Assembly (NCBI GenBank): GCA_050951365.1
Contig: JBMNIX010000012.1
Location: 1 to 64,000 of the forward strand
Direction of reading: 5' to 3'
DNA: 64,000 nucleotides
DNA from: JAAYHG01 sp012735455
GTDB taxonomy: Bacteria; Bacillota; DTU030; DUMP01
Within the stretch, counting starts at the first letter, position 1. Every line of letters begins with the position of its first letter. The notes beneath the pieces are model-generated. The model did not search any database. It saw nothing but the letters and a program-made list of their open reading frames with translations, and had not been told where the DNA came from. The position numbers and the translations under genes are program-made. Shown one piece after another: positions 34,393-43,168 of this stretch.

Positions 34393-37300
34393 ATGGGAAA
34401 AGGGTTTAGGAGGGTAGCGCTGCTCCTGACTGTGGCCCTGGTGGTGATGGCGGTTCCACTGCCGCTCCAGGCGGCTGGCAGTTTTACTGACCTTGAGAAT
34501 CATTGGGTCAAGGAGAAGGTAGAAGACCTGGTGGCAGCAGGAGTAATCAGCCCCGGCGAGAAGTTTCGCCCCCGGGATCCGGTAAGTAGGGCAGACTTTG
34601 TCAAAATGCTCGTTACCGCGGCGGGGTTGTCCCAGGCAGTCTCCTTTCCACCCACTTTCAGCGACGTTCGACAGGACGCCTGGTTTTACAACTATGTGGA
34701 AACAGCAGCCCACCATGGAATAGTCCAGGGCGACGATTCTGGCCGCTTCCGCCCTTACGAAGGACTAACACGGGAACAGATGGCCACAATGGTAATCCGT
34801 GCCTTCAACGACCAATCAACAGCTGACCCCTCCGTCCTTAACCGTTTCAAGGATGGTGATAGAGTTTCTGCCTGGGCCAAGGATAACGTGGCGCGAGCAG
34901 TGGCACGGGGTTTTCTCTCCGGTACAGATACTGGGTTTCTCTTTCCCACCCAAGCCGCAACCCGCGACCAAGCTGCTGCTGTGGCCTGGCAAGTACTGCA
35001 AAAGCGCGGTGAGCTGCTTCCTCCTACTACATCGCCTCCGGCCACCAGTCCCGGCAACCTGACTGCAACCGTAACTGTTCAGGCGGCGGATCGCCTGTTG
35101 GTGACCTTTAGCGCGCCTGTGGACAAGACGAGTGCGGCCTCACTGGAACGTTACAGCCTGGTTCCGGCTACGGGGCTTCAGGTTCCAGTGGCGCTGAGGG
35201 CCGTTGTCGTAGCCCCGGACGCCAAGAGCGTGGAGATTACTTGCAGCGAGCTCACCTCTGGCACCCGTTACATCCTCTCTATGCTCCAGCTGGCCGATGC
35301 CAGCGGCGTGAAACAGACCCTGTCGTTGCCTTTTACGGTTCCTAACCTGAGTACCCTTCCATCTCCTGGCGCGAGTCCTAGTCCAAATATCCAGGTTTTG
35401 GGCCCCACACGGCTCAAAGTAACCTTCGACCGGGATATTAACCCGGCTTCTTTCCAGGCCGGACCAGAGGGTAATTTCACACTGGTGTGGGCCGGGACCG
35501 TCTTTAGTCCGGGAGTTGTGCGCGAGGCCACCCTGGTTTCCGCCCGGGAGATAGCGCTTACGGTCCCTACTCTGGAAGCTGGAAGGGACTACACCCTAAG
35601 TATTCGGGATCTGCGGGACACGTACGGGCAGAAATTGTCCTCCAGTCCCTTAAGCTACGATTTCCATGTGCAGTCTGATTCCCAGGCCCCTGTTCTACAG
35701 AGTGTTGTTTCCACGGGCCCTGGTACCATCGAGTTCACCTTTAACGAGGACCTGGACGCGGCGGTTGCTGAAGACAGTGCCAACTACCGCCTACGGGAAA
35801 CAGGAGCTGTTCCCGTGTCAGTTGTGGCACACGGCAACAAGGTGGTACTTGTTATGCCCACCCAGCTCACAGTAGGTACCAGCTACACCGTGGATATTGG
35901 TGCTTTGTCTGACCTGTGGGGCAACCGGGCGGCGGCGCAGAGCCGCAGCTTTACGGTGCAGGCCGATACCTATGCCCCCCGCGCCTTAGAGGCTAAGGCT
36001 GTTGGTAGTACTGCGGTAGAGGTGCGTTTCAGTGAGAATCTCCTTACAACGGGCAGCTTTGGTCTTAAGCGCGATGGCCGCAAGGTAGATATAGTACGCA
36101 GCGAACAGATCAGGCCAGGAGTGGTGCGCCTCACCGCTTACCTAAGTACAGAAGGGCGTTATGAATTGGAGATCTTTGGTGCCAGGGATCTGGCCGGGAA
36201 TCAAGCCAGCAGCACCACCCTTTATTTTACCTACGATGGTACGGAGAAGGGGGAGGGTTCTGCTTTCCCACCTGAGGTCTTAGCTGTTAAGGTGAACCCT
36301 GGCCGGAGTGATCAGCTGGAGGTCAGCTTCTCCCAAAGGCTGGCTGTCTCCAGTGCAGAGAAAACACGCAACTACAGTCTTACGGCGGCAGACGACCTGA
36401 GTATAGGGATTGATATTGATGACGCAACTCTGGGCCAGGATGAGAAAACGGTTCTCTTAACCTTGGATGAACCCCTGACACCCGGAGTCTCTTACCGTTA
36501 CTTCATCTCAGGTGTGGAAGGTGCCAATGACGAGGAGATGATTCCTGCCGCAGGTTACTTTGTGGTTGGCAGCGGCAGCGGTGGTTTGGTGACCGGCGTG
36601 CTTCCACTGGGTGAGCGACGACTGGAAGTGACTTTCGGTCAGGATGTTTTGGGACAGTATACCACCAGCAACTACGGCCTGCTGGAGACGAAAACTGGAC
36701 GGATTCTTCCTATTCTTGCTGTTGACAACACAGGTGAACCACGCCGGGTTGTGCTGCAATTAGGCCAGGACCTAGAAGAGGACGAGGACTATACCTTGAG
36801 CGTGGGTAATGCCATCACTGATGCCAGCGGTCGCCCTATTTCCACCTACAATCTCACTTTCCGTGCGCGCTTCGAGAGTGTCAGCAAGTTGAGACTTGAG
36901 GACGCGCAAGCGGTGGACACGCGCACTTTCCGCCTTGTCTTTAACAAGCCTGTACAAGAGGTGAAGGTGGAACTCACAGGCTACAGCTTTGACTATGAGT
37001 ACTACGACAAGGTTGTCTTGGTGCGCTCCAACCGCAGCTTCAAGGCGGACACCAGCTACCGGGTTGAGATCTGGGCCCGTGACCGGGATAATCCGCCCCA
37101 GGTCCTTGATTGGCGGCGGCAAACCATCGAGTTTGACGAACTAACAGATATGCCAGAGGTGGAGGAAGTTGTAGCCGCTAATAGCCAACGGGTGAAGGTG
37201 GTACTCAACGGACCGCTCGATGCTGATACTGCTTCAGATGAGGATAATTATTACATCCGGGTTGGCTCCAGCAGCGGCCCCCTGCTGCGTCCCATCAAGG

Positions 37301-37746
37301 CTGAGTATGATCCGGCTCGCCTTTGGGTTTGGCTCCATCTCCCGGCTTCGTATTCGCTGGAAGATCAACGCTACTACCTGACCCTGGACGGGGTAAAGGA
37401 TCTGCAAGGTAATCGGCTTGACCCGGATGAACAGTACCGTTTCTACGGTGTGGACACTGTACCCCCGGTGGTTCTGTTGCCCTATCTGCCTAACCAGGAG
37501 GGGCAGCCCATAGTGGTGCGCACAGGTACTACGGTTACTTTGAGCGGTGGCCCGGGTGCTGTGGAGCGCGACGCCTACATTAGGGTTTATGTGGATGACA
37601 AACTGGTTGCCTTTACCCGCGGAAACGCGGATGGCAGTTTTGCCTCTGTGGATCTTGGCAGTCTTAAGGGCCGCCACACCATACGTTTGGTGGTGACCGA
37701 TCTGGCGGGGAACAGCGGCGAACGCAGTCAGACTTACGAGCTGTAA
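34393..37746 (+). CDS. large SLH-domain protein with Ig-like repeats (S-layer type)
   Basis: A 1117-residue exported surface protein. ATG at 34393 has AGGAGG six bases upstream; the frame extends further back without homology. A signal peptide comes first, then three SLH domains (about 30-215), including FRPRDPVSRADFVKMLVTAA and FRPYEGLTREQMATMVIRAF. A Thr/Pro linker follows. The rest is about eight Ig-like SbsA-type domains with a recurring pattern: L-x-V-x-F at the start, A/S-x-x-Y, and T-L-x-V/I near the end. Such proteins form or decorate S-layers. With the preceding SLH gene it makes a surface-protein pair. Confidence 0.88.
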   Translation: MGKGFRRVALLLTVALVVMAVPLPLQAAGSFTDLENHWVKEKVEDLVAAGVISPGEKFRPRDPVSRADFVKMLVTAAGLSQAVSFPPTFSDVRQDAWFYNYVETAAHHGIVQGDDSGRFRPYEGLTREQMATMVIRAFNDQSTADPSVLNRFKDGDRVSAWAKDNVARAVARGFLSGTDTGFLFPTQAATRDQAAAVAWQVLQKRGELLPPTTSPPATSPGNLTATVTVQAADRLLVTFSAPVDKTSAASLERYSLVPATGLQVPVALRAVVVAPDAKSVEITCSELTSGTRYILSMLQLADASGVKQTLSLPFTVPNLSTLPSPGASPSPNIQVLGPTRLKVTFDRDINPASFQAGPEGNFTLVWAGTVFSPGVVREATLVSAREIALTVPTLEAGRDYTLSIRDLRDTYGQKLSSSPLSYDFHVQSDSQAPVLQSVVSTGPGTIEFTFNEDLDAAVAEDSANYRLRETGAVPVSVVAHGNKVVLVMPTQLTVGTSYTVDIGALSDLWGNRAAAQSRSFTVQADTYAPRALEAKAVGSTAVEVRFSENLLTTGSFGLKRDGRKVDIVRSEQIRPGVVRLTAYLSTEGRYELEIFGARDLAGNQASSTTLYFTYDGTEKGEGSAFPPEVLAVKVNPGRSDQLEVSFSQRLAVSSAEKTRNYSLTAADDLSIGIDIDDATLGQDEKTVLLTLDEPLTPGVSYRYFISGVEGANDEEMIPAAGYFVVGSGSGGLVTGVLPLGERRLEVTFGQDVLGQYTTSNYGLLETKTGRILPILAVDNTGEPRRVVLQLGQDLEEDEDYTLSVGNAITDASGRPISTYNLTFRARFESVSKLRLEDAQAVDTRTFRLVFNKPVQEVKVELTGYSFDYEYYDKVVLVRSNRSFKADTSYRVEIWARDRDNPPQVLDWRRQTIEFDELTDMPEVEEVVAANSQRVKVVLNGPLDADTASDEDNYYIRVGSSSGPLLRPIKAEYDPARLWVWLHLPASYSLEDQRYYLTLDGVKDLQGNRLDPDEQYRFYGVDTVPPVVLLPYLPNQEGQPIVVRTGTTVTLSGGPGAVERDAYIRVYVDDKLVAFTRGNADGSFASVDLGSLKGRHTIRLVVTDLAGNSGERSQTYEL

Positions 37747-37772
37747 CCAAAAGTAGTGGCAACGGTGGCAGA

Positions 37773-37793
37773 GGGTGAGGAAACAGCTCACCC
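37773..37793 (+). terminator. terminator after the large SLH gene
   Basis: GGGTGAG (37773-37779) pairs with CTCACCC (37787-37793) over seven bases, followed by TCACCCTTTGCCGATATTTTC. Confidence 0.6.
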
Positions 37794-37918
37794 TCACCCT
37801 TTGCCGATATTTTCATAAGGATAAGTGAAAACAGAAAAGGATTTGCCCCTTGGGTAACGAAGTAGAATTAGGGTCCTTTTCACACTTCTGCGGACTCTTT
37901 TCGCCTAAGGGGGTACCA

Positions 37919-38299
37919 ATGATGCAGCTTCTCGTAGTGGATGACCAATCAGGTGTGCGCAGCCTTTTCCAGGAACTCTTCCGGGAGGTCGGCCTATTGG
38001 TAACCACTGTGGGCAGTCAGCGTGAGGCCCTAACCATTCTTAAAGCCAACTGCCCGCACCTGCTTCTGTTGGACTACAGACTACCTGACGGCGATGGAAT
38101 TTCCCTCCTGCGCCAAGCGAGGCGGCTTCATCCACGCCTGATTGCTATTCTTATGACCGCCTTTTGCGACGATGAAATCCCCTGCGCGGATAGATTGGAA
38201 CCAGGGGTAGTAGCGGTACTGAGGAAACCCTTTGATATTATCGAGGCCAGAAAAATGGTACTGGAGTTACTGGGATCTTGCCTGGCACGTGAGGCCTGA
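37919..38299 (+). CDS. spo0F: single-domain response regulator, Spo0F-like
   Basis: A 126-residue receiver domain with no output domain. It has the acidic pair D8-D9 (VVDDQSGVRSLFQELF), the phospho-acceptor D52 (LLLLDYRLPDGDG), Thr in LMTAF and Lys in LRKPFDI. The VDDQxG-R opening and the KPFDI end are Spo0F-like. The position just before fba and transaldolase matches B. subtilis, where Spo0F relays phosphate in the sporulation pathway. ATGs at 37919 and 37922 follow AAGGGGG. No Spo0B or kinase lies nearby. Orthology rests on length, motifs and gene order. Confidence 0.75.
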   Translation: MMQLLVVDDQSGVRSLFQELFREVGLLVTTVGSQREALTILKANCPHLLLLDYRLPDGDGISLLRQARRLHPRLIAILMTAFCDDEIPCADRLEPGVVAVLRKPFDIIEARKMVLELLGSCLAREA

Positions 38300-38334
38300 A
38301 GAAGCTCCGGCGGTTTTTGCTTGGCAGGAATATC

Positions 38335-38372
38335 GCTACCTGTCGCGAATAAGACAGGTTGTAGGTTATAAT
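38335..38372 (+). promoter_or_regulatory. possible -10 box with overlapping inverted repeat ahead of lysO
   Basis: TATAAT (38367-38372) lies 18 bases before the first lysO gene. CTACCTGTC and GACAGGT-TG-TAG just upstream form an inverted repeat with a two-base bulge across the expected -35 region, where no good TTGACA is seen. This could be an activator or repressor site. Confidence 0.35.
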
Positions 38373-38389
38373 CCGGGAGGGAATACCTT

Positions 38390-38686
38390 TTGCATAGCAT
38401 GATCCTAGCCCTGGCGCTGGGCTTTTTTCTTGGATTCAGTGGCCTGGCGAGCCGTTTTTCTAAATGGGTTGGTAACACCATCAGTGTAGGCGTGGCCTTG
38501 CTGCTGTTCTTGATGGGGGCGAAAATAGGAGGCGACGCGGAGATAATGGCGGGGCTCTCCACCCTGGGCTTGGAGGCGTTTCTTTATGCGGCTGCCGCTG
38601 TGGGTGGTAGTTTGCTGGCAGTGAAGGTTCTGGAACGTACTTTTCTACCGGCAGGTGGCCAGCGAGGGAAAGGGGGTCAGGCTTGA
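38390..38686 (+). CDS. lysO: LysO-like exporter, N-terminal half as a separate protein
   Basis: A 98-residue membrane protein with about three helices (LALALGFFLGFSGLASRFSK; ISVGVALLLFLMGAKIGGDA). It matches the first part of LysO (DUF340), the lysine exporter first seen as YbjE. The TTG at 38390 is chosen because CGGGAGGG is close upstream; an ATG at 38399 is too far. Its stop overlaps the next start (TGATG), so the two parts are translated together. Separate half-proteins are known in clostridia; this is not obviously a frameshift, because both halves have their own starts. Confidence 0.75.
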   Translation: MHSMILALALGFFLGFSGLASRFSKWVGNTISVGVALLLFLMGAKIGGDAEIMAGLSTLGLEAFLYAAAAVGGSLLAVKVLERTFLPAGGQRGKGGQA

Positions 38687-39276
38687 TGGCGCTGATTTTA
38701 ATCCCCCTCTTCCTAGGGCTGGGCGCAGGTTATGTAGGTCTTATACCCAACGTCCTTCTCGCTAAGGTGGATACTTATATAACTTGGGCTCTGTTGCTCC
38801 TCTTGTTTGCCGTCGGGGCGGACATGGGCCTAAAAAAAGAAGCCTTACGCGAATTCATTCAGCTTGGGCCCCGGGTGCTTCTGGTACCAGCGGGGGTAGT
38901 GATGGGTTCCCTGGCAGCGACGGCGGTGTTGGCTGTGTTCTTAGGGCTGAAGTGGAACGAGGGTGCTGCTATAGGGGCGGGATTTGGTTGGTACAGCCTG
39001 ACTGGTGTGCTTCTGACGGAGCTGCACTCTGTTCGCCTAGGGACATTGGCTTTTCTCACCAACGTAATGCGTGAGTCTCTTACCATTGTTATTCTGCCCT
39101 GGGTACAGCGATACCTGGGCCCCTTGGCGGCCATTGCTCCCGGCGGTGCTACTACCATGGATGTTACTCTGCCGGTTGTAATTAAGGTAGCGGGCGAGGA
39201 GTATGGTTTGGTGGCCTTTGCAAACGGTTTCTTGCTTTCGCTCTCGGTACCATTTCTCGTACAGGTTCTGCTCTAG
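38686..39276 (+). CDS. lysO: LysO-like exporter, C-terminal part
   Basis: A 196-residue membrane protein with about six helices, matching the rest of LysO/DUF340. The conserved core GAAIGAGFGWYSLTGVLLTE and the MRESLTIVILPW stretch are present. It starts at ATG 38686, one base into the stop of the first half. The pair is expected to form one lysine (or related amino acid) exporter. No lysine riboswitch is visible upstream. Confidence 0.82.
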   Translation: MALILIPLFLGLGAGYVGLIPNVLLAKVDTYITWALLLLLFAVGADMGLKKEALREFIQLGPRVLLVPAGVVMGSLAATAVLAVFLGLKWNEGAAIGAGFGWYSLTGVLLTELHSVRLGTLAFLTNVMRESLTIVILPWVQRYLGPLAAIAPGGATTMDVTLPVVIKVAGEEYGLVAFANGFLLSLSVPFLVQVLL

Positions 39277-39352
39277 CCGCCTGAGCGGGCGCATGTCTCG
39301 TTGAGGTTTGACGCATGCTGGTAGCCAAATAGCTGAAGAATGGAGGAGCTGT

Positions 39353-40207
39353 ATGAGTCTTGTTACCATTGCCGACCTTATGTCCCAAGCGGAAAAGGAA
39401 GGCTATGCTGTCGGGGCGTTTAATGCCAATAACCTGGAGATTGTTCAGGCCATTGTTGCAGCAGCTGAAGCCAAACGGAGTCCGGTGATCATCCAAGCCA
39501 GTCAAGGAGCTCTGAAGTACGCGGGCTTAGAGCAGATTACAGCCATGGTAAAGACCGCTGCTGCCGGTGCCACTGTGCCCATTGCGCTGCATCTGGACCA
39601 CGGCACCGACTTTACCCAGGTTATGCGCTGTATTCGCACCGGGTTCTCCTCGGTTATGGTGGACGGTTCCAAGCTACCCCTTCAGGAGAACATTGGTCTG
39701 GTGCAACGTGTGGTGCAGGTTGCCCACGCGGTGGGTGTTTCGGTGGAGGCGGAACTGGGGCGGATTAGTGGTACCGAAGACAACGTGACGGTCAGTGACC
39801 GCGAGGCCTACTTTACCGATCCGGAGGAGGCAGAGATATTTACCCGGGAAACAGGGGTGGATTGCCTGGCGGTGGCCATCGGTACGGCGCACGGCCCGTA
39901 CAAGGGGGAGCCCAAACTGGACTTCGAGCGCCTGGACGAGATTAGGCGGAGGGTGTCTGTTCCCATTGTCTTGCACGGCTCATCTGGGGTACCGGATGAA
40001 GCCATCCGTGAGGCTGTGGCTCGCGGCGTGCGCAAGATCAACATTGACACAGACCTGAGGCAGGCATTTGTGGCGAAGATGAGGGAGGTCTTGGCGGCCA
40101 AGCCAGACGAGTATGACCCGCGCAAGATCCTCGGCCCGGCCCGAGAAGTACTGCAACAGGTGATTGAGCACAAGATCCAAGTTTTTGGCTCTGCGGGCAG
40201 GGTGTAA
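39353..40207 (+). CDS. fba: class II fructose-1,6-bisphosphate aldolase
   Basis: A 284-residue zinc enzyme of glycolysis and gluconeogenesis that joins or splits fructose 1,6-bisphosphate. It has the class II motifs ALHLDHGTDF with the zinc-binding His, VSVEAELGRISGTED, LAVAIGTAHGPYKGEPKLDF, VLHGSSGVPDE and RKINIDTDLR. The length fits short class II aldolases. ATG at 39353 follows GGAGGAG. It leads the set fba, transaldolase, glpX, an order shared with other Firmicutes. Confidence 0.95.
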   Translation: MSLVTIADLMSQAEKEGYAVGAFNANNLEIVQAIVAAAEAKRSPVIIQASQGALKYAGLEQITAMVKTAAAGATVPIALHLDHGTDFTQVMRCIRTGFSSVMVDGSKLPLQENIGLVQRVVQVAHAVGVSVEAELGRISGTEDNVTVSDREAYFTDPEEAEIFTRETGVDCLAVAIGTAHGPYKGEPKLDFERLDEIRRRVSVPIVLHGSSGVPDEAIREAVARGVRKINIDTDLRQAFVAKMREVLAAKPDEYDPRKILGPAREVLQQVIEHKIQVFGSAGRV

Positions 40208-40288
40208 GGGAAAGGAGGACGCTTAAAGTAGATCACATGTTTTCAGAAAGAGACAGGCCAAGGGAAGCTGTTCAGGGAGGTGACCAGG

Positions 40289-40939
40289 ATGAAACTGTTT
40301 CTGGACTCAGCTGACTTAGCGGAGGTACGTGAGGCTGCTGGCTGGGGCATCATTTCTGGCGTCACAACCAACCCTACCCTGATAGCTAAGGCTGGGACAA
40401 GAGATTTTCAAGGGGTAATAAGAGAGATCTGTGCGTTGGTACCCGGTAGCCCCATCAGTGCTGAGGTGGTGAGTGAGGACACCGCGGGTATGTTGCGGGA
40501 GGCCAGGGAACTGGCAGCTCTGCATCCACAGGTGGTAGTTAAGATTCCCATGACTCCGGCAGGTATGGCGGCTGTGCATGCTTTAAAGGCAGAGGGCATC
40601 CGAACTAATGTAACCCTGGTTTTCTCTAGTGCCCAAGCCTTGGTGGCTGCGGCTGCCGGCGCCAGCTTTGTAAGCCCTTTTGTGGGCCGGCTGGATGACG
40701 TAGGCAGCGATGGACTAGCCATGATCAAGGAGATTGTGACTATCTTTCGCAACTATGACATAGCTACGCAGGTGATTGTCGCCAGCGTGCGCCACACTCG
40801 GCATGTAGTCGAGGCCGCTTTAGCGGGAGCCGATATTGCCACTGTACCCTTTAGAGTGCTGCGGCAGCTGTTTGATCACCCACTTACGGACAAAGGGATT
40901 AAGCAGTTTTTGTCCGACTGGGCTCGTCGGGGTTCGTGA
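40289..40939 (+). CDS. fsa: transaldolase of the small TalC/fructose-6-phosphate aldolase type
   Basis: A 216-residue class I aldolase. The opening (MKLFLDSADLAEVREAAGWG, then ISGVTTNPTLIAKAG) and the Schiff-base Lys in VVVKIPMTPAGMAA are typical. So are NVTLVFSSAQALVAAAAGAS and SPFVGRLDD. Members act as transaldolase or fructose-6-phosphate aldolase; sequence reading alone does not separate them. In the absence of oxidative pentose genes it would supply pentoses from glycolytic sugars. ATG at 40289 follows AGGGAGG. Confidence 0.92.
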   Translation: MKLFLDSADLAEVREAAGWGIISGVTTNPTLIAKAGTRDFQGVIREICALVPGSPISAEVVSEDTAGMLREARELAALHPQVVVKIPMTPAGMAAVHALKAEGIRTNVTLVFSSAQALVAAAAGASFVSPFVGRLDDVGSDGLAMIKEIVTIFRNYDIATQVIVASVRHTRHVVEAALAGADIATVPFRVLRQLFDHPLTDKGIKQFLSDWARRGS

Positions 40940-41025
40940 GAACTCTTGAGCGGCCTTTCTGACGTTGGTAATTGACGACCGGTTAGGTTTTGCGATTGGT
41001 ATTTTGGAGGTGTCTGGGAGTGACA

Positions 41026-41994
41026 ATGGAACGGGAACTGGCTTTGGAGCTGGTAAGGGTCACCGAGGCTGCAGCCCTGGCTGCAGGTCGCTGGATGGGG
41101 CGGGGGGAGAAAGAAGCCGCTGACGCAGCTGCGGTGGCTGCCATGCGCCAGGTGTTTGATACTGTAAACATGACGGGTACTGTAGTCATCGGTGAGGGCG
41201 AACTGGATGAGGCTCCCATGCTTTATATCGGGGAGCGTCTAGGCAACGGGCGGCCACCATGTGTGGATGTGGCCGTCGATCCCCTGGAAGGCACCAACAT
41301 TCTAGCTAAAGGTTTACCCAATGCCATCGCTGCTGTAGCTGTGGCCGAAGAGGGCTGTTTCTTGCATGCCCCGGACACCTACATGGAGAAAATTGCTGTG
41401 GGTCGTTGGGCCCGAGGCCGTATTGATTTGGATGCGCCGGTTATTGATAACCTCAAGGCAGTGGCTCTGGGCACTGGTAAAGACATCCGTGACCTGGTGG
41501 TGGTTGTCCTGGACCGGCCCCGTAATGCAGAGCTTATTGCTGCTATTAAAGCAGCCGGTGCGCGCCTTAAGCTCATTCAGGACGGTGATGTGGCACCAGC
41601 CATAGCCACTGGTATCAGTGAAGAGGGGCCAGACATTGTCTGGGGTATAGGCGGAGCACCGGAAGGAGTGCTTTCTGCTGCTGCGCTGCAGTGTCTGGGT
41701 GGTGAGATGCAGGCGCGTCTCAACCCTATGAGCCCTGAGGAACTGGAACGTTGCCACAAACTTGGCATTGGTGATACCGGCCGCCTCCTGGCTATGGAAG
41801 ACCTGGTTTGTGGTGATGAGGTGATGTGTGCGGTGACAGGCATTACAGATGGCGACTTGCTGAAGGGAGTGCGCTACAAAGGGACAGAGGCGCGCACCTC
41901 CTCCCTGGTCATGCGCGCCAGCACCGGTACCATTCGCTATGTGGAAGCCATTCACGATCTAACGCGCAAGCCACTTAACTTGCCGATATCTTAG
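41026..41994 (+). CDS. glpX: class II fructose-1,6-bisphosphatase GlpX
   Basis: A 322-residue metal-dependent phosphatase that makes fructose 6-phosphate in gluconeogenesis. Hallmarks are TVVIGEGELDEAPMLYIGE, VDVAVDPLEGTNILAKG, DGDVAPAIAT and WGIGGAPEGVLSAAALQCLG. ATG at 41026 is chosen; the frame stays open upstream without homology. Together with fba and the transaldolase it forms a sugar-phosphate set. In B. subtilis rho follows glpX; here it does not. Confidence 0.95.
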   Translation: MERELALELVRVTEAAALAAGRWMGRGEKEAADAAAVAAMRQVFDTVNMTGTVVIGEGELDEAPMLYIGERLGNGRPPCVDVAVDPLEGTNILAKGLPNAIAAVAVAEEGCFLHAPDTYMEKIAVGRWARGRIDLDAPVIDNLKAVALGTGKDIRDLVVVVLDRPRNAELIAAIKAAGARLKLIQDGDVAPAIATGISEEGPDIVWGIGGAPEGVLSAAALQCLGGEMQARLNPMSPEELERCHKLGIGDTGRLLAMEDLVCGDEVMCAVTGITDGDLLKGVRYKGTEARTSSLVMRASTGTIRYVEAIHDLTRKPLNLPIS

Positions 41995-42036
41995 TCATGT
42001 TTTTGCAATCTCCCTGTAAAGGTTCTGAAACATTTG

Positions 42037-42065
42037 TTGACAACATATGGGGGCAATGCTATAAT
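42037..42065 (+). promoter_or_regulatory. consensus sigma-A promoter of a short leader or small RNA
   Basis: TTGACA (42037-42042) and TATAAT (42060-42065) are perfect, with a 17-base spacer. Transcription should start near 42072. A strong terminator follows within about 80 bases, before the LysM/M23 gene. Confidence 0.85.
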
Positions 42066-42071
42066 GTTAGT

Positions 42072-42154
42072 GACTGGCATTGTCAACCAGTGTTAAGAAC
42101 AAATCCTCCTCGGTGCGTGTCCTGCTAAGGGCCCGGTGCGGGCCTCTTTTTTTT
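42072..42154 (+). ncRNA. predicted short terminated transcript (leader attenuator or small RNA)
   Basis: Between the consensus promoter and the T-rich terminator lies about 80 bases with no reading frame of note. It can fold as ACTGG (42073-42077) with CCAGT (42087-42091). Alternatively AACCAGTGTT (42085-42094) can pair with AACACTGGTT (42182-42191) downstream of the terminator. The two choices compete, as in attenuators. I recognise no known RNA family. Confidence 0.4.
42130..42154 (+). terminator. strong terminator ahead of the M23 gene
   Basis: GGGCCG-type arm: 42130-42135 pairs with 42139-42144 over a tight three-base loop, followed by TCTTTTTTTT. It could end the short leader transcript from 42072 and act as an attenuator. 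Confidence 0.8.
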
Positions 42155-42249
42155 GCTCAAGCATAATTTCCTAACCCTGGCAACACTGGTTTAAGTATAC
42201 TTTTATTCCTGCTGCACATACTACATGCAACCTGTTTGATGAGGTGAGG

Positions 42250-43059
42250 ATGTTGCAGCAAGAGCAAACCTCTCGCCTGAGGCAAGCTGTCCTGGCGGGA
42301 GCGTTAGCGGCCCTCTTAGCCTTTGCCCCGCAGCTTAGGGCAGAGGGTGGGCCGGTGTGGCACACTGTTCGGCGAGGAGAGACCCTCTCTGCCATAGCTA
42401 GACGGTATGGAAGTACCGTCAGTGCTCTGGCAGCGATTAACGGGTTGGATAACCCTAATCTCATTTATGTTGGCCAACGCCTATCCATACCAGGTGAAGT
42501 ACGTGTGACTGCTGGTGTTTTGCACCGTGTGGAACACGGTGATACCCTCTGGGGGATCTCTCAGGCTTACGGAGTCTCCCTGGCAGCGCTGCGCGAGGCC
42601 AACCCTGGCCTGGACCCCAAGAGATTGGCTGTGGGTGAAACCGTGCTAGTTCCTGGTGTGGCCAGAGCAAACGTGTCTCGCCAAGCCAGCGCTACTTCCT
42701 TTGTATGGCCAACACGCGGCCAGATTTCTTCTCACTATGGCTGGCGCAATGGGCGCATGCACTATGGCTTGGATATTGCTGCTCCGGTGGGAACAGCGGT
42801 AGTTGCAGCTGCTCCCGGACGGGTGGTCAGTACGGCTTGGAATGGTGGGTATGGCCATACAGTCACTTTGGAACACCCCGGCAATGTTCAAACCATCTAC
42901 GCCCATTGTTCCAAGTACCTGGTAAAGCCGGGTGCTGAAGTTAAGAGGGGACAGGCCATTGCCCGGGTTGGCAATACCGGCAATTCTACGGGGCCGCATC
43001 TCCACTTTGAGGTGCGGATAGCTGGGCGACCGCAGAATCCAATCCGCTTTTTACCCTAA
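42250..43059 (+). CDS. LysM/M23 peptidoglycan endopeptidase
   Basis: A 269-residue exported wall hydrolase. After a signal peptide (about 8-31) come two LysM domains (about 36-80, HTVRRGETLSAIARRYGST; about 91-135, HRVEHGDTLWGISQAYGVS). An M23 metallopeptidase domain (about 165-265) follows, with zinc ligands in MHYGLDIAAP and HLHFEVRIAG. LysM holds it on peptidoglycan and M23 cuts cross-bridges. ATG at 42250 is used, though GTG at 42244 overlaps the GAGGTGAGG ribosome site, so the start is approximate. Confidence 0.92.
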   Translation: MLQQEQTSRLRQAVLAGALAALLAFAPQLRAEGGPVWHTVRRGETLSAIARRYGSTVSALAAINGLDNPNLIYVGQRLSIPGEVRVTAGVLHRVEHGDTLWGISQAYGVSLAALREANPGLDPKRLAVGETVLVPGVARANVSRQASATSFVWPTRGQISSHYGWRNGRMHYGLDIAAPVGTAVVAAAPGRVVSTAWNGGYGHTVTLEHPGNVQTIYAHCSKYLVKPGAEVKRGQAIARVGNTGNSTGPHLHFEVRIAGRPQNPIRFLP

Positions 43060-43083
43060 CTGACGCTAAGTGGTTCAGTTAAG

Positions 43084-43112
43084 GACAGCCCCAAACGCGG
43101 GGCTGTCTTGTT
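43084..43112 (+). terminator. terminator after the LysM/M23 gene
   Basis: GACAGCCCC (43084-43092) pairs with GGGGCTGTC (43099-43107) over six bases, followed by TTGTTTTT. Confidence 0.88.
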
Positions 43113-43132
43113 TTTAACAAAGGTTTGAAACT

Positions 43133-43168
43133 ATTATAGATGATATTATAGATGATATTATAGATGAT
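43133..43168 (+). repeat. three tandem copies of a 12-bp AT-rich unit
   Basis: ATTATAGATGAT occurs three times in a row and is followed by a partial ATAGA. It lies in the 275-base gap ahead of the TRAP genes, downstream of a terminator and upstream of the ribosome site at about 43325. Identical copies suggest recent expansion or a regulator array. Confidence 0.85.

Noticed and set aside
37836..37868. A sigma-H-like promoter (AGGATTT and GAAT) ahead of the spo0F-like gene
   Set aside because: The distance between the two boxes is 20 bases, about six longer than in known sigma-H promoters.
43133..43168. CRISPR array
   Set aside because: The repeats are contiguous 12-bp units without spacers; no cas genes are in the window.
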